A DNA stretch of 64,000 bases from contig NZ_CP023691.1 in the NCBI RefSeq assembly GCF_008704855.1, positions 4,650,001-4,714,000 of the forward strand. The letters run 5' to 3'. The position numbers were made by a program, and so were the translations under genes. This document shows positions 56,176 through 64,000 of this stretch, piece after piece (the first letter of the stretch is position 1; the number at the start of each line of letters is the position of its first letter). The DNA comes from Streptomyces platensis. Lineage in GTDB: Bacteria > Actinomycetota > Actinomycetes > Streptomycetales > Streptomycetaceae. The notes beneath the pieces are model-generated. The model did not search any database, was not told the origin of the DNA, and saw only the letters and a program-made list of their open reading frames with translations.

Positions 56176-58410
56176 GTGACACAGCCCTTCGAACTGCCGC
56201 ATTTCTATACGCCCCATCCGGCGCGCTTGAACCCGCATCTGGAGACGGCGCGTACGCATTCCAGGAAGTGGGCCCGCGACATGAAAATGCTGGAGGGCTC
56301 GGGCATCTGGGAGGAGAAGGATCTCGACGCCCACGATTACGCCCTGCTGTGTTCCTACACCCACCCGGACTGCGACGCCGACGCGCTGTCGCTGGTGACC
56401 GACTGGTATGTCTGGGTCTTCTTCTTCGACGACCACTTCCTGGAGAAATTCAAGCGGACGCTGGACCGGAAGGGCGGCAAGGAGTATCTGGACCGGCTGC
56501 CCGCGTTTATGCCGATGGACCTGAGCGCGCCCCGTCCGGAGCCGGCCAACCCGGTCGAGGCCGGGCTCGCCGACCTGTGGATGCGCACGGTGCCGCAGAT
56601 GTCCGTGGACTGGCGGCGGCGGTTCGCCGAAAGCACCGAGCATCTGCTCAACGAGTCGCTGTGGGAACTGTCCAATATCAATATCCACCGGGTGCCCAAC
56701 CCTGTGGAATACATCGAGATGCGCCGCAAGGTCGGTGGTGCGCCCTGGTCGGCGGGCCTGGTGGAGTACGCGACCGGCGCCGAGGTGCCCGCGTCCGTCG
56801 CCGCGTCCCGGCCGCTGCGGGTACTGCGGGACGCCTTTTCCGATGCCGTCCATCTGCGCAATGACCTCTTCTCCTACCAGCGCGAGACGGAGGAGGAAGG
56901 CGAACTGAGCAATGGCGTGCTGGTGCTGGAGAATTTCCTGGACTGCACCACCCAGGAGGCGGCGGAAGCCGTCAACGATCTGATCACCTCCCGGCTCCAG
57001 CAGTTCGAGAACACCGTCCTCGCCGAACTCCCCGCGCTCTTCCTGGAGAAGGGGCTCGATCCGGCCGCCTGCGCGAAGGTGCTGGCGTACGCCAAGGGGC
57101 TCCAGGACTGGCAGTCCGGCGGTCATGAATGGCATATGCGCTCCAGCCGCTACATGAACGGCGGCGGGGCGGCGGCCGGCAGCTCGCGGCCCTGGTCGCC
57201 GTTCTCCTTCGGCGGTCTCGGCACCTCGGCGGCGGACCTGAAGACCGCCCTGGCCACGGCCGGTGCGCTCCGCCTCCGCAGCGGTACCCACCTCCCGCAC
57301 CAAAAGGTCGGACCCTCCCAACTCCCCGACTTCTTCATGCCGTTCACCGCCACCCTCAGCCCACACCTGGAAGGCGCCCGGTCGCGGCTCGTCGACTGGG
57401 CGCACCGGGTGGGCCTGCTCCGGCCACAGCCCGGTGTGCCGCTCTCCGACATCTGGGACGAGCCCGCGCTGATCCGGCACGATCTGGCGCTGTGCGCGGC
57501 GGGCATCCACCCGGACGCCACCCCGGAGCAACTGGACCTGGCCGCCGCCTGGCTGGCCTGGGGCACCTACGCCGACGACTACTACCCGGCGGTCTTCGGC
57601 CGCACCCGCGACCTCGCCTCGGCGAAGGTGTGCACCGAGCGGCTGTCGGCCCTCATGCCGGTCGACGCCGCCACGTCCCCGCCCGAGCCGGTCAACGCCC
57701 TGGAACGCGGGCTGGCGGACCTGTGGCCCCGTACGACGGCCGGGATGGCTCCCGAGGCGCGCCGGGCGTTCCGCGAGACCGTCGACACCATGACGGCCAG
57801 CTGGCTGTGGGAGATCGGCAACCAGATCCAGCACCGCATTCCCGACCCCGTCGACTACATCGAGATGCGCCGGGCGACCTTCGGCTCCGACCTGACCATG
57901 AGCCTGAGCCGGCTCGGCCACGGCCGGCGGGTACCGCCGGAGATCTACCGCACCGGCACCCTGCGCTCACTGGAGAACGCCGCCGCCGACTACGCCGGCC
58001 TGATGAACGATGTCTTCTCGTACCAGAAGGAGATCGAATACGAGGGTGAGGTCCACAACGGCATCCTGGTCGTGCAGACCTTCTTCGGCTGCGACTACCC
58101 GACCGCGCTGCACATCGTCCACGACCTCATGACCTCGCGTATGCGGGAGTTCCAGCATGTCGCGGCCCATGAACTCCCCGTCGTCTACGACGATTTCCAG
58201 CTGTCGCCGGAGGCACGCGCGGCGCTGGACGGCTATGTCCGCGAGCTGGAGCACTGGATGTCCGGGATCCTCGTCTGGCACCGGGACTGCCGGCGCTACC
58301 GGGCCTCCGAGCTGTGCCACCCGGTGGGTTCGCCGGGCCGGCTGGGTGCGCCGACGGGCCTGGGCACGTCCGCGGCCGGCCTCTTCCGGTCGGTCGCGCG
58401 GGTCGGGTAG
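56176..58410 (+). CDS. geoA: Geosmin synthase, bifunctional sesquiterpene cyclase
   Basis: 744 residues from GTG 56176, ribosome site GGGGAGAGG. Two terpene-cyclase halves. The N-terminal half has the DDHFLE metal motif near residue 86 (WVFFFDDHFLEKF) and the NSE triad in LRNDLFSYQRETEEEGELSN near 228; it makes germacradienol from farnesyl diphosphate. The C-terminal half has DDYYPAVFGRTRDL near 467 and MNDVFSYQKEIEYEGEVHNG near 610, and converts germacradienol to geosmin with loss of acetone. Length and motif form match the Streptomyces coelicolor enzyme. It lies 154 bp after the ATP-grasp pair in the same direction. Confidence 0.97.
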   Translation: MTQPFELPHFYTPHPARLNPHLETARTHSRKWARDMKMLEGSGIWEEKDLDAHDYALLCSYTHPDCDADALSLVTDWYVWVFFFDDHFLEKFKRTLDRKGGKEYLDRLPAFMPMDLSAPRPEPANPVEAGLADLWMRTVPQMSVDWRRRFAESTEHLLNESLWELSNINIHRVPNPVEYIEMRRKVGGAPWSAGLVEYATGAEVPASVAASRPLRVLRDAFSDAVHLRNDLFSYQRETEEEGELSNGVLVLENFLDCTTQEAAEAVNDLITSRLQQFENTVLAELPALFLEKGLDPAACAKVLAYAKGLQDWQSGGHEWHMRSSRYMNGGGAAAGSSRPWSPFSFGGLGTSAADLKTALATAGALRLRSGTHLPHQKVGPSQLPDFFMPFTATLSPHLEGARSRLVDWAHRVGLLRPQPGVPLSDIWDEPALIRHDLALCAAGIHPDATPEQLDLAAAWLAWGTYADDYYPAVFGRTRDLASAKVCTERLSALMPVDAATSPPEPVNALERGLADLWPRTTAGMAPEARRAFRETVDTMTASWLWEIGNQIQHRIPDPVDYIEMRRATFGSDLTMSLSRLGHGRRVPPEIYRTGTLRSLENAAADYAGLMNDVFSYQKEIEYEGEVHNGILVVQTFFGCDYPTALHIVHDLMTSRMREFQHVAAHELPVVYDDFQLSPEARAALDGYVRELEHWMSGILVWHRDCRRYRASELCHPVGSPGRLGAPTGLGTSAAGLFRSVARVG

Positions 58411-58542
58411 ACGGGCGGCGGCCCGGCCCGGCCCGGCTCGCTGCCGCTGCCGCCGGGGCCGGGCCCGCTGCGGACTCCCCGTGGCATGCGCCCGTGCCCC
58501 GCCCGTGCGCACTTCCGCGTCATGTGCCATCGACCTATGGTT

Positions 58543-58600
58543 CATGACCCATGTGCTTCATGACCCATGTGGTGCATGACCCATGTGGTGCATGGCCCAT
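58543..58600. repeat. Array of four 16-bp CATG repeats upstream of the NERD helicase
   Basis: Units begin at 58543, 58559, 58575 and 58591. Each contains CATGRCCCATG, i.e. two CATG tetramers spaced by three bases, and the units are joined by TGCTT, TGGTG, TGGTG. This gives eight CATG in 58 bp at alternating 7- and 9-bp intervals. The array ends 32 bp before the helicase ATG, the place of a promoter or operator. Confidence 0.88.
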
Positions 58601-58632
58601 GCGTTCGGGGGCGAGCGGTGAGGGGGCGAACG

Positions 58633-60768
58633 ATGGCGGCAGGGAGTGCAGCGGGCGGGTCGGCGGGTGCGTCGGCGGCCCGGCGGGCGCAGCAGGCCCG
58701 TCGGCAGGAGCGCCTGTTACGGGAACAGTGGCAGGCCGCCCGAGCGCGGGCCGAGCGCTGGGAGGCGGCGAGCGAGGGGGAGCAGCGGGTCGCCGCCCAG
58801 TTGCTGATGCTGGCCGAGCGGGGCTGGCGGCTGCTGGTGGACCGGCGCTGGCCGGGCACCCGCGCGGCCAATGTGGACATGCTGCTGATCGGCCCCGGCG
58901 GAGTCTTCGTCATCGACGTCAAGAACTGGCGGGCCGCCCCGGAGACCTCGGCCGGCCGGCTGCGGGCCGGTGGATTCTCCCGCGACGAGCACCGCCGCAA
59001 GCTGCTCGCGGTCACCAAGGCCGCCGAGAGCGCGGTGGCGTCCCTGGGGATGTCCCCGGTGGCGGTGCGCCCGCTGCTGGCGTTCGCGGGGCATCGGGTC
59101 GACGCGGAGCTGGGCCGGGTGCGGCTGCTGGGCGAGCGGGAGATCGGACCGGCGCTGCTGTCGGAGCGCACCCGGCTGTCCGCCGAGTCCGTCCGCGCCC
59201 TCACCGAGCATCTGGAACGGGTCTTCCCCGAGTACGAGGCGCCGCCCGCCGCCCCGCCCGCCGTCACCCCGCACGCCGCAACATCGGACACCGCCTCCCG
59301 AATACCGGACGCCGCGTCCGACGGCCTCTTCGACCTCGACGGACTGCGGGACGCCGCTCTCGACGAGGCTCGCCGGGCCCCCATCGAGCAGTGGATGACC
59401 TTCCTCGACCCCGACCAGCTCGCCCTCGTACGGCGCAACTGGGCGGGCCCGGCCAGGATCAGCGGCCCGGCCGGCACCGGCAAGACGGTCATCGCCCTGC
59501 ACCGCGCCGCCTACCTGGCCCAGCGCACCAGCGGCCGCATCCTGTACGTCACGTTCGCCAACAACCTGCCCCGCGTCCAGGCCACCTTCCTGAAGGCGAT
59601 GGCCCCGGCGGTGGCCGACCGGATCGACTTCCGCAGCCTGCACTCCTGGGCACAGGACTATCTGCGTGACCGGGGCGTCCCGGTCCACCTGCACAAGGAG
59701 AAGGCGGAGACGGCCTTCAGCTTCGCCTGGAAACACGTCGGCCGGAACAGCTGCCTGACCGAGATCGACCCGCTGCACCCGTATTGGCGGGAGGAGATCG
59801 ACTACGTCATCAAGGGCCGCGGCATCACCTCCTTCGAGGAGTACGCCGCGCTGCCGCGCCGTCGCCGCCGCGCCGGGCTGCGCCGCCCGCACCGGCAGGC
59901 CGTCTGGTCCCTGTACGAGGCGTACGAGGCACAGCGCACCGAGCGCGCCGTCCACGACTTCAACGATGTGCTCTCCCTCGCGCTCGCCGAGGCGGCCGGC
60001 CGGATCGGGCACAGCGCCTACACGGCCGTCGTCGTGGACGAGGTCCAGGATCTGACCCTCGTCGGGGTGCGGCTGCTGCACGCCCTGGTGGGCGACACCC
60101 CCAACGGCCTCCTCCTGGTGGGCGACGGCCAACAGGCCGTCTACCCGGGCGGGTTCCGCCTCTCGGACGCGGGCATCGACATCCGCGGCGACCGCGGCCA
60201 GGTGCTGCGCGCCAACTACCGCAACAGCAAGGAGATCGTGGACACCGCGCTCTCCGTCGTCGCCGAGGACGCCTTCGAGGACCTCGACGGGCTGCGCACC
60301 CCGGGCCGGCGGGACATCGACCTGACCTACCACGACGGCGAGGTGCAGCGCGCCGTCCTGCCCACCCTCGCCGCGCATGACGAGGCGCTGCTGACCGCGC
60401 TGCGCGGCCTGACCCCGCAGGAACTCGCCGGTTCCGCCGTGCTCTGCCCCGCGAAGCGCGCCATCGAGCACTATCAGCGCCTGCTCACCCGGGCCGGCCT
60501 GCGGGTCTGCTCACTGGACCGCTACGACGGACACCCGGTGGAGGCGGTGAAACTCGGCAGCTACCGCCGTGCCAAGGGCCTGGAATTCAAGCGCGTCTAT
60601 CTGCCGCAGCACGACACCCCGCCGCCCACGGGCGCCCCGGACGGCCGCACCCCCGCCGAAACCGCCGACGAGCGCGCCGAACTGGCCCGCAGTCAGCTCT
60701 ACGTCGCCATGACCCGCGCCCGCGACGTCCTCTGGCTGGGCAGCGTCCGGCCGGTACGGGAGAACTGA
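58633..60768 (+). CDS. NERD-domain superfamily 1 helicase
   Basis: 711 residues from ATG 58633 (AGGGGG upstream; GTG 58618 possible). Residues 45-150 are a NERD nuclease-related domain, with the ADVDMLLIGPGGVFVIDVKN segment giving the D...DxK of PD-(D/E)XK enzymes. Residues 260-700 are a UvrD/PcrA-like helicase: Walker A RISGPAGTGKTVIALHRAAY (about 278), VVVDEVQDLTLVGVRLLHAL (Walker B, about 467), VLRANYRNSKEIVDTALSV, then QLYVAMTRARDVLWLG (motif VI). Such fusions are thought to act in DNA repair or in defence against foreign DNA. Single gene behind the CATG array. Confidence 0.9.
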   Translation: MAAGSAAGGSAGASAARRAQQARRQERLLREQWQAARARAERWEAASEGEQRVAAQLLMLAERGWRLLVDRRWPGTRAANVDMLLIGPGGVFVIDVKNWRAAPETSAGRLRAGGFSRDEHRRKLLAVTKAAESAVASLGMSPVAVRPLLAFAGHRVDAELGRVRLLGEREIGPALLSERTRLSAESVRALTEHLERVFPEYEAPPAAPPAVTPHAATSDTASRIPDAASDGLFDLDGLRDAALDEARRAPIEQWMTFLDPDQLALVRRNWAGPARISGPAGTGKTVIALHRAAYLAQRTSGRILYVTFANNLPRVQATFLKAMAPAVADRIDFRSLHSWAQDYLRDRGVPVHLHKEKAETAFSFAWKHVGRNSCLTEIDPLHPYWREEIDYVIKGRGITSFEEYAALPRRRRRAGLRRPHRQAVWSLYEAYEAQRTERAVHDFNDVLSLALAEAAGRIGHSAYTAVVVDEVQDLTLVGVRLLHALVGDTPNGLLLVGDGQQAVYPGGFRLSDAGIDIRGDRGQVLRANYRNSKEIVDTALSVVAEDAFEDLDGLRTPGRRDIDLTYHDGEVQRAVLPTLAAHDEALLTALRGLTPQELAGSAVLCPAKRAIEHYQRLLTRAGLRVCSLDRYDGHPVEAVKLGSYRRAKGLEFKRVYLPQHDTPPPTGAPDGRTPAETADERAELARSQLYVAMTRARDVLWLGSVRPVREN

Positions 60769-60967
60769 GCGACGGGAGGCGGCCCGGCCCCGTCGCTCCC
60801 GCCCCCGCCCCCGAGCCTGCCGATGCCGCCCGTAATGTCCTGCTGCACGGTGAATCTCCCCTTCGGTGGGAATATCCCGGGAGGGCGTCGGGAACCCCAC
60901 ATGGCGACATCCCGCAAGGGCCTGAACCAGGACCGGCCCGCCGCCATGGCTGACAGGAGTTCCGACT

Positions 60968-61654
60968 GTGCGACGCAAGATCGCTTTCCTTGGTGCGCTG
61001 GCTCTCACCGGGGGGCTCGTCGCGTTCGCTCCCTCCGGCGCGCATGCCATCACCGGCGTCATCACGTACCACACCCGGCCCGACAACCGGCCGCACGAGA
61101 TCCTCGACCCCGGCGACGACCACTGCTACGGAGTGGGGGACGGCTACGGCGAGGTGGACAACGACACCCCCACCGACCTCGTCCTGTACAACGGCCGCGA
61201 CTGCACCGGCTCCGTGGTGACCGTCGTGCGCGCCCGCGGCTGGCTCACCGCGAGGTTCGGCAGCCTCCAGCTGAGCTCGGACGGCCCCCGCGAAGAGGTC
61301 CCCTCCGCCGACGAGGACCGCTCCGAGGACCCGGACCGCTCGGACAATCCGGACCGCTCCGACGACCGCGACCCCGCCGACAACGACCGGGACCCGGCCA
61401 CCAACGACCGCCCGAACCGCTCCGACGGCCAGGACCCGGCGGACCGCCCGGACCGCTCCGACGCCCGGGACTCCTCCGGCAGCTCCGACCCCTCGGACGA
61501 CTTGGACCACTCCGACCACCCGGGGGACACGCAGGACCCCGACCGTTCGGAGGACCGCGACCGGCCCGCAAGTTCGGCAAGCCCGGTGGACCCGGTCAAC
61601 GCGGGGACCCCGGGACGCCATGGACGACCGGGCCGCCCGGGGGCGGCGGGCTGA
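60968..61654 (+). CDS. Secreted protein with acidic Asp/Arg/Ser/Pro repeats
   Basis: 228 residues from GTG 60968. Signal peptide (IAFLGALALTGGLVAFAPSG, cleavage after AHA), then a folded part of 75 residues with two cysteines (DDHCYGVGDGYGEVDNDTPT and NGRDCTGSVVTVVRARGWLT), then 110 residues built of DRSEDPDRSDNPDRS-like units, ending in Gly/Arg/Pro. The tail is strongly charged and disordered and could bind calcium or extend through the wall. The head, with its YNGRDCTG loop, resembles the secreted protein at 35817-36164. Function unknown. Confidence 0.72.
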   Translation: MRRKIAFLGALALTGGLVAFAPSGAHAITGVITYHTRPDNRPHEILDPGDDHCYGVGDGYGEVDNDTPTDLVLYNGRDCTGSVVTVVRARGWLTARFGSLQLSSDGPREEVPSADEDRSEDPDRSDNPDRSDDRDPADNDRDPATNDRPNRSDGQDPADRPDRSDARDSSGSSDPSDDLDHSDHPGDTQDPDRSEDRDRPASSASPVDPVNAGTPGRHGRPGRPGAAG

Positions 61655-61835
61655 GACGGGGCTGAGGGGGCGGGCTCGTGGGGCCGGCGCAGGGGTGATC
61701 GCGTAACGGGAGCGCCGGCCCCGGCGGGAGCGCCGGCCCCGGCGGGGGCGGACGCTGCGTCAGGGGCGGACGGCCTGAGGCCGCCGGGCCACCTCTGAGC
61801 GGGCCACCCCTGGGCCGGGCCACCCCTGGGCCGGT

Positions 61836-63500
61836 CTACCCCTGGGCCGGGGTGCCGGCCCAGTCGGTCAGGGCGCGGTGGCGCTCGATGCGGCGGTCCG
61901 GCAGGGAGGGTGCGCGGGTGGCCCAGGCGATATGGCCGTCGGGGCGGATGAGGATCTCCCGTACCCCGTCGAGGTCGGCGCGGTGGTCATGGCGGGTGAC
62001 GGTCAGGGCGGTCACCCGGGGGCCCCAGCCCGGGGTGACGGTCTGCCGCAGCTGCTCGTCGCCCGCGAGGTCCAGCAGGACGAACCGGCCGGGCGGCAGG
62101 AGCTCGTGGACGCGGACGGCCGCGGAACCGGCCGCCGTCAGGGCGATATCGGGCATCCGCCGTCCCGCCAGGGGGTCGGCGTCGGCGGCGGTGGGCGGAT
62201 AGGCCGTGTCGAGCGCGGAAATCCGGCCGGCCAGGCGGCGGTTGACCTCCTCGATGCCCAGGAGCTCCGTGAGCAGGGTGCGTAGCGCGGCGGCTGGGCG
62301 CTGATACGGGGGAAGCAAGGTCAGCTCCATCAGCAGCGTCTGGACCTCGGTGTTCTCGGTGACCGCTTGTCCGACCGGATGCCGCTCGGCGTGGTAGCTG
62401 TCGAGCAGTCCGGGCGGGGCCCAGCCGTTGATCTCGGCGGCGAGTTTCCAGCCGAGGTTCATCGCGTCCTGGAGTCCGGTGTTGAGGCCCTGTCCGGCGG
62501 CCGGGAAGTGGATATGGGCGGCATCGCCGGCCAGCAGGACGCGTCCGGCGCGGTAACGGGCGGCGAGGCGGGTGGCGTTGCCGAACCGCGACAGCCAACG
62601 GGGCTGCGCCACCCCGCAGTCGGTGCCGCAGAGGTCCACCAGGGAGCTGCGGAACTCCTCCGGTGTCAGCGGTTCGGCGGACGGTGTGCGCATCCGCCGC
62701 GGGTCGATGAGGACGAGGCGGGTGAGGCCGCCGGCCCGCCCCTCTGCCGGTCCGTCTGCCGGCCCGTCCGCCGGTCCGTCCGCCTCCAGCGGGGCGACCA
62801 GGACACCGGCGGCGCGCGCACGGTCGAGGGCTGCCGGGTCCACGACCGCGAAATCCCCCAGTACGCCGGTCAGGGTCTCGTCGGTGCCGGGGAACGCGAT
62901 GCCGGCGGCCCGCCGTACCGCGCTCCGTCCGCCGTCGCAGCCGACCAGATACCGTGCGCGGACGGTCCGCAGGCCGCCCCCGGGCTCGCGGACGTCCACC
63001 TCGACACCGCCCGCCGCCGTGCGCCCGCCCCGCTCGCCGTCGCGGCGCGCGAGGCCGAGCCCGGTCGGCCCTGCGCCGTCACCGTCGGCGTCCTGGCGCA
63101 GCCCGACCACCTCGTATCCGCGCCGGACCGGCACGGCGAGTTCGCGGGCGCGCTCCGTCAGCAGCTGCTCGGTGCGGGCCTGGGCGAGGAACAGGGTGTA
63201 GCCGTGCCGGGTGTCCAGCGCGCTGAAGTCCAGCCGGGTGGCCAGTCCGGCGAAGTGCCACTCCGGTACGGCGCGTCCGCGGGCCAGGAAGCGTTCCACC
63301 AGGCCGCGTTGGTCCATCAGCTCGATACTGCGCGGGTGCAGGGTCAGCGCCCGTGAATCCCGCTGCGCCGCGGTCCGCCGCTCAAGGATCTGCACCCGTA
63401 CGCCGCCCAGCGCCAGTTCGGCGCCGAGCATCAGCCCGGTCGGCCCCGCACCCACCACGAGCACATCGACCTCGTCGGCCACTTCGGTAGCGGCGTCCAT
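61836..63500 (-). CDS. FAD-dependent aromatic hydroxylase (PHBH-fold monooxygenase)
   Basis: 554 residues. FAD-binding GxGxxG VDVLVVGAGPTGLMLGAELA (residues 12-31), DG motif YLVGCDGGRSAVRRAAGIAF, GD motif VLLAGDAAHIHFPAAGQGLN (about residue 320), then a C-terminal thioredoxin-like domain. This layout is shared by rifampicin monooxygenases and polyketide tailoring hydroxylases. The divergent TetR at 63572 and the double operator suggest inducible detoxification of an aromatic antibiotic rather than a role in biosynthesis, since no cluster is near. No substrate can be named. Confidence 0.88.
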   Translation of the reverse strand: MDAATEVADEVDVLVVGAGPTGLMLGAELALGGVRVQILERRTAAQRDSRALTLHPRSIELMDQRGLVERFLARGRAVPEWHFAGLATRLDFSALDTRHGYTLFLAQARTEQLLTERARELAVPVRRGYEVVGLRQDADGDGAGPTGLGLARRDGERGGRTAAGGVEVDVREPGGGLRTVRARYLVGCDGGRSAVRRAAGIAFPGTDETLTGVLGDFAVVDPAALDRARAAGVLVAPLEADGPADGPADGPAEGRAGGLTRLVLIDPRRMRTPSAEPLTPEEFRSSLVDLCGTDCGVAQPRWLSRFGNATRLAARYRAGRVLLAGDAAHIHFPAAGQGLNTGLQDAMNLGWKLAAEINGWAPPGLLDSYHAERHPVGQAVTENTEVQTLLMELTLLPPYQRPAAALRTLLTELLGIEEVNRRLAGRISALDTAYPPTAADADPLAGRRMPDIALTAAGSAAVRVHELLPPGRFVLLDLAGDEQLRQTVTPGWGPRVTALTVTRHDHRADLDGVREILIRPDGHIAWATRAPSLPDRRIERHRALTDWAGTPAQG

Positions 63501-63528
63501 CGGCTGCCTCCCGCCCTCTGCGTATTTA

Positions 63529-63558
63529 GTGAACGGTGTTCACGTGAACGTTGTTCAC
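63529..63558. promoter_or_regulatory. Two adjoining TetR palindromes
   Basis: GTGAACGGTGTTCAC (63529-63543) and GTGAACGTTGTTCAC (63544-63558) abut with no gap; both are GTGAAC-N3-GTTCAC. They lie 29 bp before the monooxygenase start and 14 bp before the TetR start and cover both promoters. TATAAT at 63559-63564, directly after them, is an excellent -10 box for the TetR gene. Confidence 0.85.
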
Positions 63559-63571
63559 TATAATGAGGTTC

Positions 63572-64000
63572 ATGAGCGCCGCGTCAACCCCCAGCCCGTC
63601 CAGCCCGCCCGGCGTCCGGCCCGCCACCACGGGGCGGGGCCGGCCCCCGAAGCTCGACCAGGCGCGGACCGTCGAGGTCGCCCTGGTGCTGCTGGACGAG
63701 GTCGGGCTGGACGCGCTGACCATGCGGCGGCTGGCCGAGGCCATGGAGGTACGGGCCGGTGCGCTCTACCGCTACTTCGCCACCAAGCACGAGCTGCTGA
63801 CCGCGATGGCCGAGGTGCTGCTGGCCGACTGTCTCGACCGGCCGTTCCGGTCGCCGGACTGGAGCGAGCGCGTGGCCGAACTGGCCCGCCGGATGCGTAC
63901 GGCGCTCCTGGGCCACCGCGACGGCGCGCGCGTCTACGCCGGTACGCACGCCACCGGCGCGCACACCCTCGGTTTCGCCGACGCCCTCATCGGCGTCCTG
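63572..64000 (+). CDS. TetR family regulator (3' partial)
   Basis: 143 residues visible from ATG 63572 (GAGG upstream); the gene runs past the window end. After a Pro/Ser start, RGRPPKLDQARTVEVALVLL begins the helix-turn-helix, followed by DEVGLDALTMRRLAEAMEVR and AGALYRYFATKHELLTAMAE. The next residues (SERVAELARRMRTALLGHRD) belong to the ligand domain of the TetR_C type. Divergent from the FAD monooxygenase, and two contiguous palindromes lie between them, so it should repress both. Confidence 0.88.
   Translation, partial: MSAASTPSPSSPPGVRPATTGRGRPPKLDQARTVEVALVLLDEVGLDALTMRRLAEAMEVRAGALYRYFATKHELLTAMAEVLLADCLDRPFRSPDWSERVAELARRMRTALLGHRDGARVYAGTHATGAHTLGFADALIGVL

Overview
The window is high-GC actinobacterial DNA and almost certainly comes from a Streptomyces chromosome. 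The evidence is a geosmin synthase, an adjacent pair of SigB/SigF-type sigma factors very like SigF and SigN, two-TTA-poor GC-biased coding, many GTG starts, TetR/MarR/PadR/GntR regulators each next to one target gene, and IS982- and IS5-type insertion sequences. No plasmid or prophage backbone and no CRISPR array is visible.

Layout. 0-3.5 kb: two overlapping membrane glycosyltransferases (GT2-GtrA and a PMT/ArnT-like enzyme). 3.6-6.2 kb: a DHA2 drug exporter and its TetR regulator. 6.2-8 kb: an insertion-sequence hot spot holding a MITE-like element, an IS110 remnant and an intact IS982 element. 8-12.2 kb: a MarR / MFS-fusion / YceI operon that once ran on into the SRPBCC gene now on the far side of the IS982 element. 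12.4-17.1 kb: small regulators, an amidohydrolase with a divergent MarR, a VOC protein and a lipoprotein. 17.5-25.9 kb: conserved core genes (sigN-like, sigF, Dabb protein, tRNA-Ser, tadA and its companion, upp, LytR_C protein). 26-32.9 kb: an Lnt-like nitrilase, an ECF sigma operon with an LAXTG surface protein, and an ArsR-type regulator divergent from an MMPL transporter. 32.9-34.5 kb: a zinc-starvation unit (COG0523 GTPase, zinc-free L32, Zur box), where the 56-residue L32 gene is easy to overlook. 34.6-40.8 kb: alcohol dehydrogenase, PadR/SnoaL pair, an IS5 element inserted at the stop codon of a ferredoxin gene, P450 and MarR. 40.9-45.3 kb: flotillin-NfeD pair, repeat-rich spacer, methyltransferase and MocR regulator. 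45.5-53.9 kb: beta-propeller protein, TetR/DUF1348, secreted protein, dimethylargininase/ornithine aminotransferase/Lrp unit, MarR/hydrolase pair and a decayed hydrolase. 54.1-58.4 kb: two overlapping ATP-grasp ligases and geosmin synthase. 58.5-64 kb: NERD-helicase behind an array of CATG repeats, an acidic secreted protein, and an FAD monooxygenase with its TetR (cut by the window end).

Regulatory logic. Most accessory genes form one-regulator/one-target pairs, and in nearly every case a visible palindrome or phased repeat lies in the shared promoter. The best supported sites are the double TetR palindromes at 47.8 and 63.5 kb, the MarR sites at 12.2, 40.1 and 52.5 kb, three phased Lrp-like sites at 51.2 kb, the Zur box at 34.45 kb, and a SigB-type promoter in front of the sigN-like gene. 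The most unusual features are the IS982-split operon, the MFS/carboxypeptidase-regulatory-domain fusion next to a YceI protein with the same domain, the CATG repeat array before the NERD helicase, and the ATP-grasp pair next to geosmin synthase. Function calls come from reading motifs by eye; no database search was possible.
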